Assembly (NCBI GenBank): GCA_035582835.1
Contig: JAYKAV010002442.1
Span: forward strand, 2,928,072 to 2,992,071
Direction: 5' to 3'
From: Phoebastria nigripes
Taxonomy: Eukaryota; Chordata; Aves; Procellariiformes; Diomedeidae
Length of the DNA stretch: 64,000 bases
In this document: positions 25,985 to 51,291 of the stretch, in pieces
Position numbering within the stretch: the stretch's first letter is position 1
How the letters are laid out: every line of letters starts with the position of its first letter
Notes under the pieces: model-generated
What the model was told of the DNA's origin: nothing
The model's input: only the letters and a program-made list of their open reading frames with translations
Databases searched by the model: none
Position numbers and translations under genes: made by a program

Positions 25985-27229
25985 TTTGTTCCTTTGGGTG
26001 AAAGCAGTGGACTATGCTTTTGTATAGTTTGTGTGGACATAGATGCTGGGTTTTTTTTCGGATACCAGTCCAAGTAAAACTGGCTTAAAACTCTGCTGTT
26101 TGGTGTTACCCTTAATTGCTTAGAAGCACATCATTCAGAACCAGCTTTTTTTGGAAGAAAATATCTGCACTATCTGGCTCTGTTCACTTAACTGCAGTTA
26201 CCAATGTGGGCTATACCCCAATTTGCAGATAAGCATGTAAAAAAAAAAAAAAAAGTAAGTAGCTTTTCATTCCAGCAATACCTTACAGTTAGACTGTAGT
26301 AGATACCACACATATGTAGCAAAGCATCACTCTTGAAAACGGAGTATCCACTGGAGTTTCATATGCTCTTAGTCTGTGTTCTTAAAGCTAGGAAGAGGTT
26401 AAAAGAGGCTATATGAAATTTAGTTTTTTAGAGATTATTTATGCAAATTAGCTGAGCATTAGATTTAAAACTAAGCCATGGGTGTAACAGTCCTGTTTTC
26501 AAATCAAATATAGGTGCCAGTTATGTCAGACCACCTATTCCTGCTTTACCCAGTGTTCCTCTGAATCGAGATAGCAAAGTTTGTCTAAGATGTTTCATAA
26601 AAGCAAACTGAAGTACCAGAAGTGTTAGTTTAAGTAGTTGCTGAGCTGTCAAGACCTTCAGAAGATTGCTTAGCTGCTTCTACCAGCGTAAGAGTTATCA
26701 CTTTACAGACTGCAACCTTTACAAGCAAAAATAATCCATCTTCAACTAGTAAATAAAACTAAAAACAAGTGCATGTTTCTTTGGCTAATTCTGGAAATAA
26801 ATTACTAAAAGTAGATTAGGAACTAGGTATGCAATTATGTCATGTTAGGCAGTTACATGTTTGCATGGCTGGTTCATGTCAATGTTATGTCAATGTTGCT
26901 GGGGAGAAGAATGAAGAATGGTTTTAGTGACAGCTGACAAATAAATGCTAAAATTATGTGGTTGGGCAAAGAAGGGAAAACTTGCATCCCTGCCTAGGGG
27001 GAAGGTCATAGCACAAACTCATCAGACCTCAGATATGCTGCACAAGTGTGAAGATATTACAAGTGAATTGGAAACTAGACTCTTAAATTTTAATGCTCAC
27101 AGAATGATTTAATAGGTAACAATTAGTAGTTTAGTCAGGTAAGCTATAGTTGGAAATCAGCATCACACAAGTATATATTTAATCAGGTATAGGTGGTCTT
27201 TACTTTGCTCAAGACCCATCTATTGGCAA
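25985..27229. other. Convergent intergenic interval between KLHL20 and CENPL
   Basis: AT-rich sequence with no open frame resembling a gene. An A run lies near 26239-26254. It may include the end of the CENPL 3'UTR if that gene uses a signal further downstream than 27248. Confidence 0.6.
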
Positions 27230-28177
27230 AAGATAGCAAATATTTTCTTTATTTAGTTCTGTAATACAAAAATCATAACACTTAGCATGTAGTTATTCTA
27301 CTTCCTTTCTGCTCATTTAAACTATAGCCAGGCACTGTGCACTAGCTCTCTGAACTCCTACCTGCTGTAGAAGGGAGAGATCTAGTATAAAATTTTAGCA
27401 CCCATAGCTCCAGCCCCAAGAGCTCTCTGCCCTACAAGATTACACCCAAGACAATAAACATCAGGCAAAGAATAGTAAATATCTAGCTTATACAGAGACC
27501 TCAATTTCCTATGTATTAACTTGTCTGAGAGGACCAACAGGCTGGACACACAAGGCAGTTGTCAGTCTCATGCTGTTTGCCTTAGCCCAACCAGGATGTA
27601 GATGAACACTTTATGACCATTACCGACAGGCCTTAGCAAGCTAGAAAGGAAGTTNGAGACCTGGATTTTTCTCCCCTGGGTTGTAGAGCATGCACCCTTT
27701 CTCAGGTGTGCTTGACTCTGCATTTAGACTGGCCCAAGAGTAGTCACAGTTTAGCTAAAGCTAAGGTCTGTATAGCTTAGGCTATCTAGTTAAGTGGAAA
27801 CCAACTTGCTATTTGAAACAACAGAAATAACCTGTCAGTAAGTTGCATCCAAGAATTTGCAAAGTTTTATCTCCTAGCTCCTGGCTGATATCTACACATA
27901 AATGAACAGAGTGACTATGATAAAACAAAAGGTGCTTAATAAGCTATTAGAAGTTTNTACTGTAGCCCTTCTTTAGGGCAGAATGTCTGCTTGTCTTTGC
28001 TGTGCATGATGTTGAATTACAGCTAGTTATGGAGTTGAGTGCAGGAGTTAGAGTCCAACTTTGGACAGCCAGCATGAAAGGAAAGAAGATGCTGCAGGAG
28101 TGAGTTTCCGAGCGGTTTCTCAGCATACATCTTCCAACAGTAAGCCTTTTTAGCATGAAGATTTGCTGAAATGACTC
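27230..28177 (-). other. CENPL: CENPL 3' untranslated region (proposed)
   Basis: It extends from the stop codon to the candidate signal at 27248-27253. The sequence is AT-rich with no reading frame. The end is inferred. Confidence 0.4.
27248..27253 (-). promoter_or_regulatory. CENPL: Candidate poly(A) signal of CENPL
   Basis: TTTATT on the plus strand reads AATAAA on the minus strand, about 925 nt after the CENPL stop codon. ATTAAA variants also occur at about 27178 and 27106, so the choice is uncertain. Confidence 0.35.
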
Positions 28178-28249
28178 TCACTGTATCTGAGAGATGGCTA
28201 GTTCAGTCAGTAGCATCAGCACTCCAGTTAGGTATTGGCTTTGTAGAAA
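28178..28249 (-). CDS. CENPL: CENPL last coding exon, residues 312-334 and stop
   Basis: The acceptor is TTTCCTACAG. It encodes FLQSQYLTGVLMLLTELAI and SQIQ, then TGA at 28180-28178. It matches the human C-terminus KYLIGVLAYLTELAIFQIE, and is too short to stand out in an ORF scan. Confidence 0.95.
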   Translation of the reverse strand, partial: FLQSQYLTGVLMLLTELAISQIQ

Positions 28250-31200
28250 CTGTAGGAAAGAAGAAAAAGCATGTTAAAACAAATATTGCAGTTGCCAGAT
28301 TTCCACACCCTTAAATGGTTGGAAACCAACTACCAAGTGTTCCATGTGATCAGTCAGCTTCTCTGTTGTTGTTTGCAAGGTACCTTTGTTACTATTTTGA
28401 CCCTGGACATGGAGAAAACACACACGCCTACATGCTGCTCCTTTCAGAGCCCTCTGAGTTCTGCTCCTGTCCCCTGTGAAGCAGGGTACCTAAGAAATGC
28501 CCTGCTCCTACTCCAGCTTTTTGGAAGGGGAGAATCCTAGCACTTTGGCTCCTTTGGCTACCTCCCTCCTTCTGTAGGAAGGCAACTATGCCACTTGCCT
28601 TGAATACCCATATTTTCCCATCCTGAATATATGTCTGACTTGAACTCATTATCCCTATTACAGAAGAGCCATAACTGAGTTTACACAACACACTTTCCAG
28701 AAGAGAACCCTTCTTCAGAAAGCCTATTCAGTTGAGTATCTCTTGTGTTTACTTATCTGCAACATAAAAAGTTGTTTCAGCCACTTTTAAACTACTACAG
28801 GTAAAAACAGGCAATGTAACACTAACATTTAGTAGTTCGCAGTTGTCCTACGGAAGGGCAGAATTGTTAAGAGATGCTTCCTAGCAAAGCTTAATTTTCT
28901 TTCATTTGATGAACTCATGCTCCAGGAAAGAGGTGCATGGGTGGGGTCCCAGTTGTAGCCTCTAACATTCCCTCTGTACCCAGAACAATGAAGTCAGCGC
29001 ACATCATAGACAGACTAAATTTAAGCAATTGCATTTACACAAACTGCTCTGTAACTCAGAAGACCAGATTGTATTGCTTGAAGAAACTTCAGGAAGGATT
29101 AATCCTCTATGGTTTTAAAGCATATTATAGATACCTCTATAGGGAGACCAGCACCTTTATGAAAAGGGTTACAAGCGAAGTAGTTTTAAGCAAGATGTTT
29201 TGACTCCTAAGATCACCTGTTGTCTCTTGGCTCACCCACACACCATTTTTTTTATACAGCAGATTAATTATATGTCTTCTGTCTGTTTCTTAATAACAGC
29301 AATACTAGAAAACTTTTTTTTAAGGTTTTTGATTAAGTTTGGGATCTTTTAAGCCTAAGTTTTGGCCAATGGGCAAAGGAACTTTCCTGTTCATACTCCA
29401 GCTAATACACCTGTTTCTAGCCCAAGACTAGGGTTACTAGTGTCTGCTGCGATACAGTGGTAAAACGCTGTATTGATAGCTGCTCCGAACTAATTATGAC
29501 TGATAAAAGCTGAGGGTTTAACTAACTTCTTGTAGGAAATTTTGCGTAAGAAACATGAAACCTTCAGTTTTAAAAGTAAGGCATTTCTAGTCAGGTACAA
29601 CTATTTTATTTGTCCAGCATTAGTTAGGACAACATGCTACTTAAAACCTCACCTTTATAATCCCATCACAGTGTGCTGAGGCAATTGCTGTAGAAACTTT
29701 CACCAGTTTTGTAGCTGACAAGTAGATCTTAAAGTGTCTGTGGAAGTGAGAGTAAAGGCAGTCCATAAAGACATCCACCTCTTCTTGAGTGATCTCTCCT
29801 GGAGTTTTTTGGACTGTGTCCCACAGGGCTTTTGCATCCTCTGGATGAATGGCATATGAAATATCCAGAGGCTGGGGCAGACAGGGGACAGAGAAAACAA
29901 GTTCCATGGCAGATGCAGTTTTGTCCACTTTGCATCCAGTCCACATAGCTGCCATCCAACTGAGATTGAGAGGGCTGATGGCTAAACGGCGAAAGCAGCA
30001 GTCAAAAGTCTTCTGAAACCAACTTCCAACAATGGATGTGTAACTCTCTGCCCCATTAGCAAGAAACAAAGGTAAACAAGTGAAGTCCTCTGGCACGTTC
30101 TCGGAAAGATCATCTCCAGACACACAGCAGAACCAGCCTGACCATATCAGTTTCTCTTCTGAGTTTTTTGGGGAAGCTGGTGATCTCGAAGAAAGCTGGG
30201 ATGGGGAAAAGAAGCATTTGAATGCTACAGAGCAAGTTTGACTTTTTTTAGCCAAAGATGGTTTCTGTTCTATAACTTCAAGTGTTTGGTAGAAGATTTT
30301 TCTCAGGACCTCGCATGCAACATTCTTTTCTGTAAAGCTCATACAGTTATTCAGTCTATCCATTACATCCCTAAAAGATGTGGGCAAGTCTGTCAAAAAC
30401 AGTGGGAAAAGCACTTTTTACTTCATTAGGAACAGTCCTGAAATCTGAGTTTATGCTGCTTAAGAAGAGCCAATCCATGGTACATCCTATAACCATTGCT
30501 ATACTGAACTTGGCATTTCAGTAGCATCTTTCACTTGAGGCAAAGCATTTCAGAAATATTAATTAGACTTGAACTATGGCCAGGAGGTAGAATTATACCA
30601 ACTTTATCCAGGAAGCTAAATAACCTGTCCGAGTTCTTGCAGTAAATTGACTGCTGAACTGAAAAAATAGACAAAGATTACTCCTTATAGTCTTACTCTG
30701 ATCTTACCAAAGAGTTGAACTCAAAAGTGCAATTAAATGTATCCATTGCTTATAAGATGTTCTGTTCCAGTTAAAAAGAGACAGGACTCACTTTCATTAA
30801 ATCTCAACAGATACTACTGCAATTATTCCATACAGCAAAAGCAACTTGTAAAATGCAAGTCTCACTTATAATTATCGAAACTGCTAGGAAGACTCCTTAC
30901 CTGCACGAGAATCGCAGCTTGGTCTTGGTCACTACCTTTCAGGTCTGGAAGGCTGGAGACAGCCACTTTGATGTCCAGCTCAACCCCTACTTCCACTGCC
31001 AATCCTTTCTGCTTCTCGGCAGCAATAAAAGCACTAAGCAGTCTAGCGTAATCCCTCAAACGAGCGTTAGAGAACCTGTACAGAGGGGTCACGCTGTATA
31101 AGGTCCACTGCTTGCGCAGTAGAAACGCTGTTCTCTGGGGATCTGCGTTTTCCTTAAAAAAAAAAAAAAAAAAGGTTAAGAAAATAATATTAAAACCCAA

Positions 31201-31613
31201 CAAACACGGCTAGCTTCCCCCTTCAGGGCTTGCAAAGAGACCCCCAGCCCGCACGGCCCGGGCGCTGCGCCCGAGCAGGGGCGGTTTTCCGGCCTAGCAG
31301 CGCCGCGGCAGCGGTGCCGAGCAGGAGGCGGCAGCGCTGAGGCGGTGGCGAGTCCCGCGGACGCGGGGAACGGAGGGGAGCGAGCTCGGCCGGGGCGCAA
31401 GGGCCGGCGCCGGCGGGGCGGCCCGGCTGAGGGGACAGGTAGGCCCCGCCACCACCATCACCACCCCGGCCCTACCTGGGAGGGCGGCGCTGGCGGCAGC
31501 AGGCGACCGCTGGGGCTAAGCCCGAACCGCCCGTGCGCCCGCCCAAACAACGGCCCCCGTGACAGCCGCCTGAGGCTGGGCAGCGTCCGCGCCGCCCCGT
31601 CCGCCGACTCCAT
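28178..31613 (-). CDS. CENPL: Centromere protein L (4 coding exons, 334 aa)
   Basis: CENP-L is a subunit of the constitutive centromere-associated network (CCAN). It pairs with CENP-N and binds CENP-C and the CENP-HIKM module at kinetochores. Coding exons in order of transcription: 31613-31476, 31152-30901, 30195-29653 and 28249-28178. They total 1005 nt, 334 codons plus TGA; human CENPL has 344 aa. The central and C-terminal parts match the human protein clearly, for example KQWTLYSVTPLY, AEKQKGLAVEVG, WFQKTFDC, NLSWMAAMWT, IHPEDAKALWD and YSHFHRHFKIYLSAT. The first exon is GC-rich and hardly alignable except its end (PPAPPSQ joining ENADPQ; human CSQLQ joining EDVDPQ). The gene is divergent from DARS2 and convergent with KLHL20, as in human. 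Confidence 0.96.
28250..29652 (-). other. CENPL: CENPL last intron
   Basis: 1.4 kb without a recognisable feature. The open frames at 28271-28540 and 28428-28691 have no splice support. Confidence 0.85.
29653..30195 (-). CDS. CENPL: CENPL coding exon, residues 131-311
   Basis: The acceptor is TTTTCCCCATCCCAG and the donor is AAAG|GTGAGG. It encodes LSSRSPASPKNSEEK through AHCDGIIK. It is the largest and most conserved exon, at 181 codons. The open frame upstream of 30195 is intronic. Confidence 0.97.
30901..31152 (-). CDS. CENPL: CENPL coding exon, residues 47-130
   Basis: On the minus strand an 18-base T run precedes TTAAG, the acceptor. The exon encodes ENADPQRTAFLLRKQW through AAILVQ and ends CAG|GTAAGG. 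Length is 84 codons, phase 0 at both ends. Confidence 0.96.
31156..31173. repeat. 18-base A homopolymer (T tract of a CENPL acceptor)
   Basis: On the minus strand this is a T18 run two bases upstream of the acceptor AG of CENPL exon 2. Confidence 0.95.
31476..31613 (-). CDS. CENPL: CENPL first coding exon, residues 1-46
   Basis: ATG at 31613-31611, peptide beginning MESADGAARTLPSLRRLS and ending LLPPAPPSQ, then donor CCCAG|GTAGGG. The start is chosen because it is the ATG whose frame joins in phase to the next exon and because the human protein also begins M-(D/E)-S. It lies inside the CpG island, so codon use is strongly GC-biased. Confidence 0.85.
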
Positions 31614-31708
31614 GGCCGGTACCGAACCCGGCGCTGCTCCCCGCCGGGCGCCGTTTGAACCCCCTTCCCGTCAGCCCCCGCGGCGCGAAGGGCGGGAGGG
31701 CGCCGCGG

Positions 31709-31733
31709 CCGCCATCTTTGTGGCGGGCGGAAG
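31709..31733. promoter_or_regulatory. YY1-like and ETS-like sites in the CENPL/DARS2 promoter
   Basis: CCGCCATCTTTG (reverse complement CAAAGATGGCGG) matches the YY1 consensus, and CGGAAG the ETS core, 8 bp apart. They lie about 100 bp upstream of the CENPL ATG, so they probably mark the shared initiation region. Confidence 0.5.
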
Positions 31734-31859
31734 CGGGGGACGGAGGTGGCGGTGTCTGGCCGGCGGGCTGAGGTTCCTTCGGCCCGGCCGCTCTGCTGCG
31801 GCTCGGGGTGAGGAGACCTTCCCCCGATAGGGCGTGGGGAAGGCGAGCGGGCCTCACCG

Positions 31860-31881
31860 TGAGGTGAGGTGAGGTGAGGTG
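31860..31881 (+). repeat. GTGAG pentanucleotide repeat
   Basis: Over four tandem copies of GTGAG in the CENPL/DARS2 intergenic CpG island. Each unit resembles a 5' splice site core. Confidence 0.85.
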
Positions 31882-32118
31882 ACCTGCCTGCACTGCGGCT
31901 GGCGGCCTCCCCGCCGCTCTCGGCCCTGGCTACAGGGGCTCTGCTTCCCGCCGGTGCCTCAGGCCCCGCCGGGAGATGGGCCTCCGGGGCAGGGCTGCCC
32001 CTGAGGGGGAGAGGCTGAGGCTCGGGGGCTGGCGCTTTCCCTCCTGCGTCTTTATTTTTAACGACCCGCAGGTTTGTGACGGTCCCCTCTTGTTTCCCAT
32101 TCAGGCGCAGGCTGTGAA

Positions 32119-46779
<14,661 letters not shown>

Positions 46780-47515
46780 CTTAAAGCCAGTGATGTAAGC
46801 TGATCTGTTTAACCAGAGGTGGTTACAGCTTCTAAATACTAGAATTCAGTTCAGAAAACACCAACTGTTATGGGAGGAGGGCGGGCAGTGCAACCCTACT
46901 GTATCAGGGCAGTTTCAGGATTGAATGGGAAATAGACACGAGGGTTCCCCGTTAGGAATTCACCTTTGGGCTGGTAATGGGAAGGAGAAGTAGAAAAGCA
47001 AAAGAAAAGAACATAATTTTAGCATAGGATATTAAGAATGTTGGCTTTGGCATGTCATACTGGAGTGATGATGGGATCTAATTTTTTTCCACTCCCCACT
47101 TCTTCCATGTCCCTTGTGAAGTATTTCTCCTCCCATCTGGAGGAGGTAGTGTCAGCTTCCCTGGCAGATGGTCTGTATTCTTGATGATCATTGAATCTGT
47201 TAGCTGAGGGCTGTTACAGTAGAGCAGTGCTGTGCTGGGCTAAGCGCTCTGGACACTTCACAGGAAAACTTCAGTGCAACCAGTAGCTTGTCTCATGCTG
47301 GAGCATACAAGATCATCCAGAACTTGCCACAGGGAATTCAGCTGTGTTCTCCTGTCGAAGACTGGGATAAGTGTTTTTATTGTTAGCAACAGTTGTCCTT
47401 GTAATACTTGTCAAACAGGAGATGGTCTGTCTTTGGGGCCTGTGGTCCTACTGCTTTTCAGCACGCTAATTCTGAAGTTTGTATGTTTGTAAATAAAGTT
47501 TATCTGGCAATGTAG
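46780..47515 (+). other. DARS2: DARS2 3' untranslated region
   Basis: About 735 nt from the stop codon to just past an AATAAA at 47492-47497. No other feature is seen inside it. Confidence 0.75.
47492..47497 (+). promoter_or_regulatory. DARS2: Poly(A) signal of DARS2
   Basis: Canonical AATAAA followed by GTTTATCTGGC and a T/G-rich stretch (TGTAGTTTTG), the first well-formed signal after the stop codon. Confidence 0.7.
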
Positions 47516-48379
47516 TTTTGACTGAGCTTGGCTTTGGGCTTTCTACAAGCAGAAAGAGCCACCAGTTCTTCTTTATGACCCCTGATCCCTCCAGGAGATG
47601 ACAAGAAATCTGTGACGGCATAGCAGGGTTGCCAGTCTTCTGTGAATTCTGCCTGGTCCTGCAAACCTGCTGCTACAGTGGTGAGTGATGCAGCAGCAAG
47701 TTCCTCATAGGTAATTGTCTGTTCATCCCTGTCCCACACCAGAACAGCCACAGTGCAGGAGCGACTCTACTGAGTAGAGCGTGGGCTCTAGCAGCATCCT
47801 ACCAGACCAAGCCTCTTGGCTCTGCTCTGCAGTGTATAGCAAGCCCTCTGCAGAGGCGCTTCAGTAGGTGTTCTTAACTCTGTGTTTAGGTTGGAGAAAG
47901 CAGAGAATTGGTGGGAGGGAAGGAGGAAGGTGAAGAAGCTGAGGAAAAGAGAAGGAAGAGATTACCTAAATAAGCTGGAAGATGGTGCAAAGGAAGAAAA
48001 GGGAGAGCGACTGTGTCCCGCTGGGAAGGACAGCAGGAGGCATCTGCCAGAGGAAGCGCATGAGGACAGGAGGAAGACTGCAATTCTTGTCTGAGCTGAT
48101 ACTGAACTCCAGCCTTCTGCAGGAGATCCTATCCTGCAGATTCTAACAGATTCTGGGCTGCTCGAAGAGTTATTGGCTAATTCAGTCTCCACATTGTGGG
48201 ATAACATTACATGGTGGTGCACACTATTTTTTTAAATACTGGACTGTCCTGTTGATGAGAAACAGTAAGGGAGGTGGCTCTTCTCCTTAAGGTGTGGGGT
48301 TTTTTTTTTTGTTTTGTTTGTGTTTTTGTTTTGTTTGGTTTTTTTTTGGTTGGTTGGTTTTTTTGGGTTGTGGTTTTTT
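47516..48379. other. Start of the region downstream of DARS2
   Basis: It contains a minus-strand open frame of 83 codons (47751-47500), overlapping the DARS2 poly(A) signal region, with no ATG and an upstream in-frame stop. It then has a purine-rich AGGAAG stretch (47900-48080) and T/G low complexity running into the gap. I do not recognise a gene. Confidence 0.5.
48301..48379. repeat. T/G low-complexity tract abutting the assembly gap
   Basis: T runs with scattered G (TTTTG, GGTTGGTTGG). Confidence 0.95.
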
Positions 48380-48424
48380 NNNNNNNNNNNNNNNNNNNNN
48401 NNNNNNNNNNNNNNNNNNNNNNNN
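48380..48424. other. Assembly gap (45 N)
   Basis: A run of 45 Ns flanked on the left by T/G low complexity. The true length may differ. Confidence 1.
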
Positions 48425-51173
48425 TTTATACAGGCTGAAAGTACCATCCATAGACAAGTAACAGTAGAGCTGACTTGCTGCTACTTTGCGGATTATAAGA
48501 TAATGGAGTTATGTGTGTAAAAGGGAACTTAAATCCTTTCTTATCTCCTGTTATGATTGTTATCGTCAGTCTCAGAGCATGGTTAAATACTATTTTAAAA
48601 CAAAAGAAAAACAACACAGTCCTGGATTTGTATTCACATTCATTCTAGCCAAACACTGTGAATTCCTTAATTTTTTTTCCTTGTATGAGCTATTCATTCT
48701 TACTTTGAAATTAATTCACATTTGTTTTACTACTTTTTTTTTTTTCCTGGGTAGAAGCTGTCAGTAACGGAGAGAGGATCAGTTTTCAGAGAGAAGCTGA
48801 GCTGAAAATTGGATCCCTAAGCAGATCCATGTTAAAAATAATTTTTTAATTTTGTTGTTGTTTTTGCGGGGAGGAGAGTCACCTTGTGAGAGTTACACCA
48901 GATATTTTTGTTCCCTTAACTTGTAAGTGGTGATAACGGAATACAGCTGCTACAAGGCTGTGTGTTATATTCCGACTGCTTTTTTAGAGGATGCTGGATT
49001 TTGTTAGTTTCTTTACTGGTGGTGAGATTAAGGTTTGCATGGAATTTGCTTGAGGATCATCTGTGTTCCTAAAGCAGGGATATCAGAGGCTTGTTGGAGG
49101 ACATGGAATCATAGAAAAGAACAGTTACTCTGAAAAGTTCTTCACTCCTCCCAGACTATTATTTATAGTAACTGTAAACATAATGTGCTGAACTCCTTAT
49201 TTCACAGCTGAAAAAAAAGGGTACTGTATCATTTGGTTAGTAACTGTTTGCAAAGGCAAATGCTGTTTGCATCTGAAGAGACCCAGTTCCTTTAAATTAG
49301 GATTATTATCAAGCGTTCAAAGGGTAACTGAGCTTTGAGAGGTAAGCTTTAAGAGGCTTAGGCAGAAATGTAACACTTCCTGGAACATTCTTCTTGAGAG
49401 CGCTTGTTAAAACCTGTGAGCAAGCTCTCTGAGGCATACACATCCCTCTTGTGCAAGCTGTTTTATGTGATGTTTGTTTACCCGCTGCTATATGAAGGAC
49501 TTACTGCAGTTATAAGTGTGTGACACAGCTACGATTAGCTACAGTGAAAAAAATGCAACAAAACATGTCATCTGAGCTGCTGCAGCCCTGCCACAATTAA
49601 GTCAGTGGAAAAGATGTATCCCAAATTTATGCAAGCCATCTGTGCTTGGATTTGTGAATGAAGGTGGCTTACAATACAACTGTGTGAATTTGCCAGTGGT
49701 TGTGTGAATGTTGCCACAGAGAAGACATTAATTGTTTTGGTTTTTATAGAGCATTGTGTAAGGTTTCACTTGGGCTTGTGGAAGCCTGATCTACAGAAAG
49801 TCACTTTTAAGCCACAATCTAGTTGGCATACTTAGCTGCATGTTTTGGTAGAAGTAAGAGTAGACAGACATTGCAAAGAACTACATGGAAATAAGGGGCG
49901 GTCATATTGCAGACCAGTATTTCATGTTTGCTGGAGAAAAGCTGCTGGCCTGTGATCCTGAAAATAGACGTTAAAACCACTACTTCAGTTCAGCACAATG
50001 TCCATCAAAAACACCTGCTGAAAATAAGCTACAGCGTAACCACAAACTGCAAGCTTCACAGAGCCCTTGTTGCTTCTACCCTCCTTTCTTTTTTCTGTAT
50101 GAGACAAACCTGCGGAGAAATGTTGCTATGTCAGCTCTGGTAGAAGATGCAAAGTCCTGGACTCCTCTATTAAGAGTTAATCTTTAAGGAATCTTTCATT
50201 GGAGGTGTGGTGTGTAAGAAAAGGTTGGTGAATCTGTATTGCTGCATGGTTTGGGTTGGTTGGGTTTTTTTCCCCTTCCTCATGTAGCACAAGCCTCCAG
50301 GCCCAAGCCAAACTAGCAGTGTAAATCTACTCATCAACTTAATGAGAGTCCAAAGTCCTTGGGGGTGCCTTTATACAATCCCTTTTTGTCCAAAGAGCAA
50401 GCAGTAATGCAGTTAGTATACGCAGACTCCTCCCTGTGTTGGAGGTACTAATGAGACTGTCGGCTGTCACCAGAAATGCCCCCCGGCACACAGAGCAGCC
50501 TCCCGTGCTACAGTATGTATGCACGTAAAATGAGTAACAAAACCTGTATCATTACTGTCTCCACTGATTTCCACATGTGACTCCTCCGCTCTCCCTTCAA
50601 CCTCTTTTCAGTGTGTGTGTGTGTCTATGTATATACGATGGACAAGAGAATTGCCCAGCCTCTGGGTTCTCTACCCGGAGCAGTTGGCTTTGTTGGGAAT
50701 AGAATCACCAGCTGGATACAGGTGCTGCCTGAGGATCTGTTTTGGGTCTTGGCTGGTACAGATCAGCTTGCGATGGTTGAATGTGTTCCCTGACGTGGTC
50801 TTCCCAACTCCAGAGAACTTAATGACTAGCGTATGTGGGATGCGAATGTTCGGGTGGGTGATAGGATTGCACAAGGAGTGCTCTTGCAGGAGCCAGAGTT
50901 GTATGTAAGGCCTCTGTACTCCTTTAACCCCACCAGCTTGCTCATTTTCTTCTGTTAGATCTGAACAGACCACCGGTAAAATGGAGAGACAGTTTATTCC
51001 CCACCTGTAGGGGAACTGGCTCTGCACATGTTTCAATAGATTTGACTGGAACAACCCTGTGCTAAGTTTATACCACCCTTTTGTAACATCAGAGATAAGT
51101 TTCTGGTGTGTTTCAGGTTTGTTTTTTTTTATCCCCCTTCCAGAACAGGAATGTAGCATGCTGGTGGGATTCT

Positions 51174-51291
51174 CAGCAGCCAAAGTGTGGTTTTTTGTTT
51201 TTTTTTTTTTTTTTTTTTTTTGTAATTTTTTTTTTTTTTTTGGGTTTTTCAGCAGCCAAAGTGTGGTTTTTTTTTTTTTTTTTTTTTTTTT
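51174..51291. repeat. Tandem duplication with T homopolymers, 76-bp period
   Basis: CAGCAGCCAAAGTGTGG occurs at 51174-51190 and again at 51250-51266, each followed by a long T run (with G and AA interruptions after the first). Confidence 0.9.

Larger units (their letters stand above)
30196..31475 (-). other. CENPL: CENPL introns 2 (30196-30900) and 1 (31153-31475)
   Basis: The shorter intron runs from the CpG island into an A18 tract on the plus strand, which is the T tract of the acceptor. No other feature is seen. Confidence 0.85.

Noticed and set aside
30196..30414. 5' extension of the open frame around the large CENPL exon
   Set aside because: The frame is open by chance into the intron; the acceptor at 30195 joins in phase to the upstream exon and matches human CENPL.
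49085..49110. GGAATCATAGAA, similar to a CR1 terminus
   Set aside because: The match stops after about 14 bases and the rest of a CR1 3' end is absent.
50320..50345. Minus-strand TTGATGAG as a snoRNA C box
   Set aside because: No D box at suitable spacing and no terminal stem. Similar TGATGA hits near 48252 and 52907 fail in the same way.
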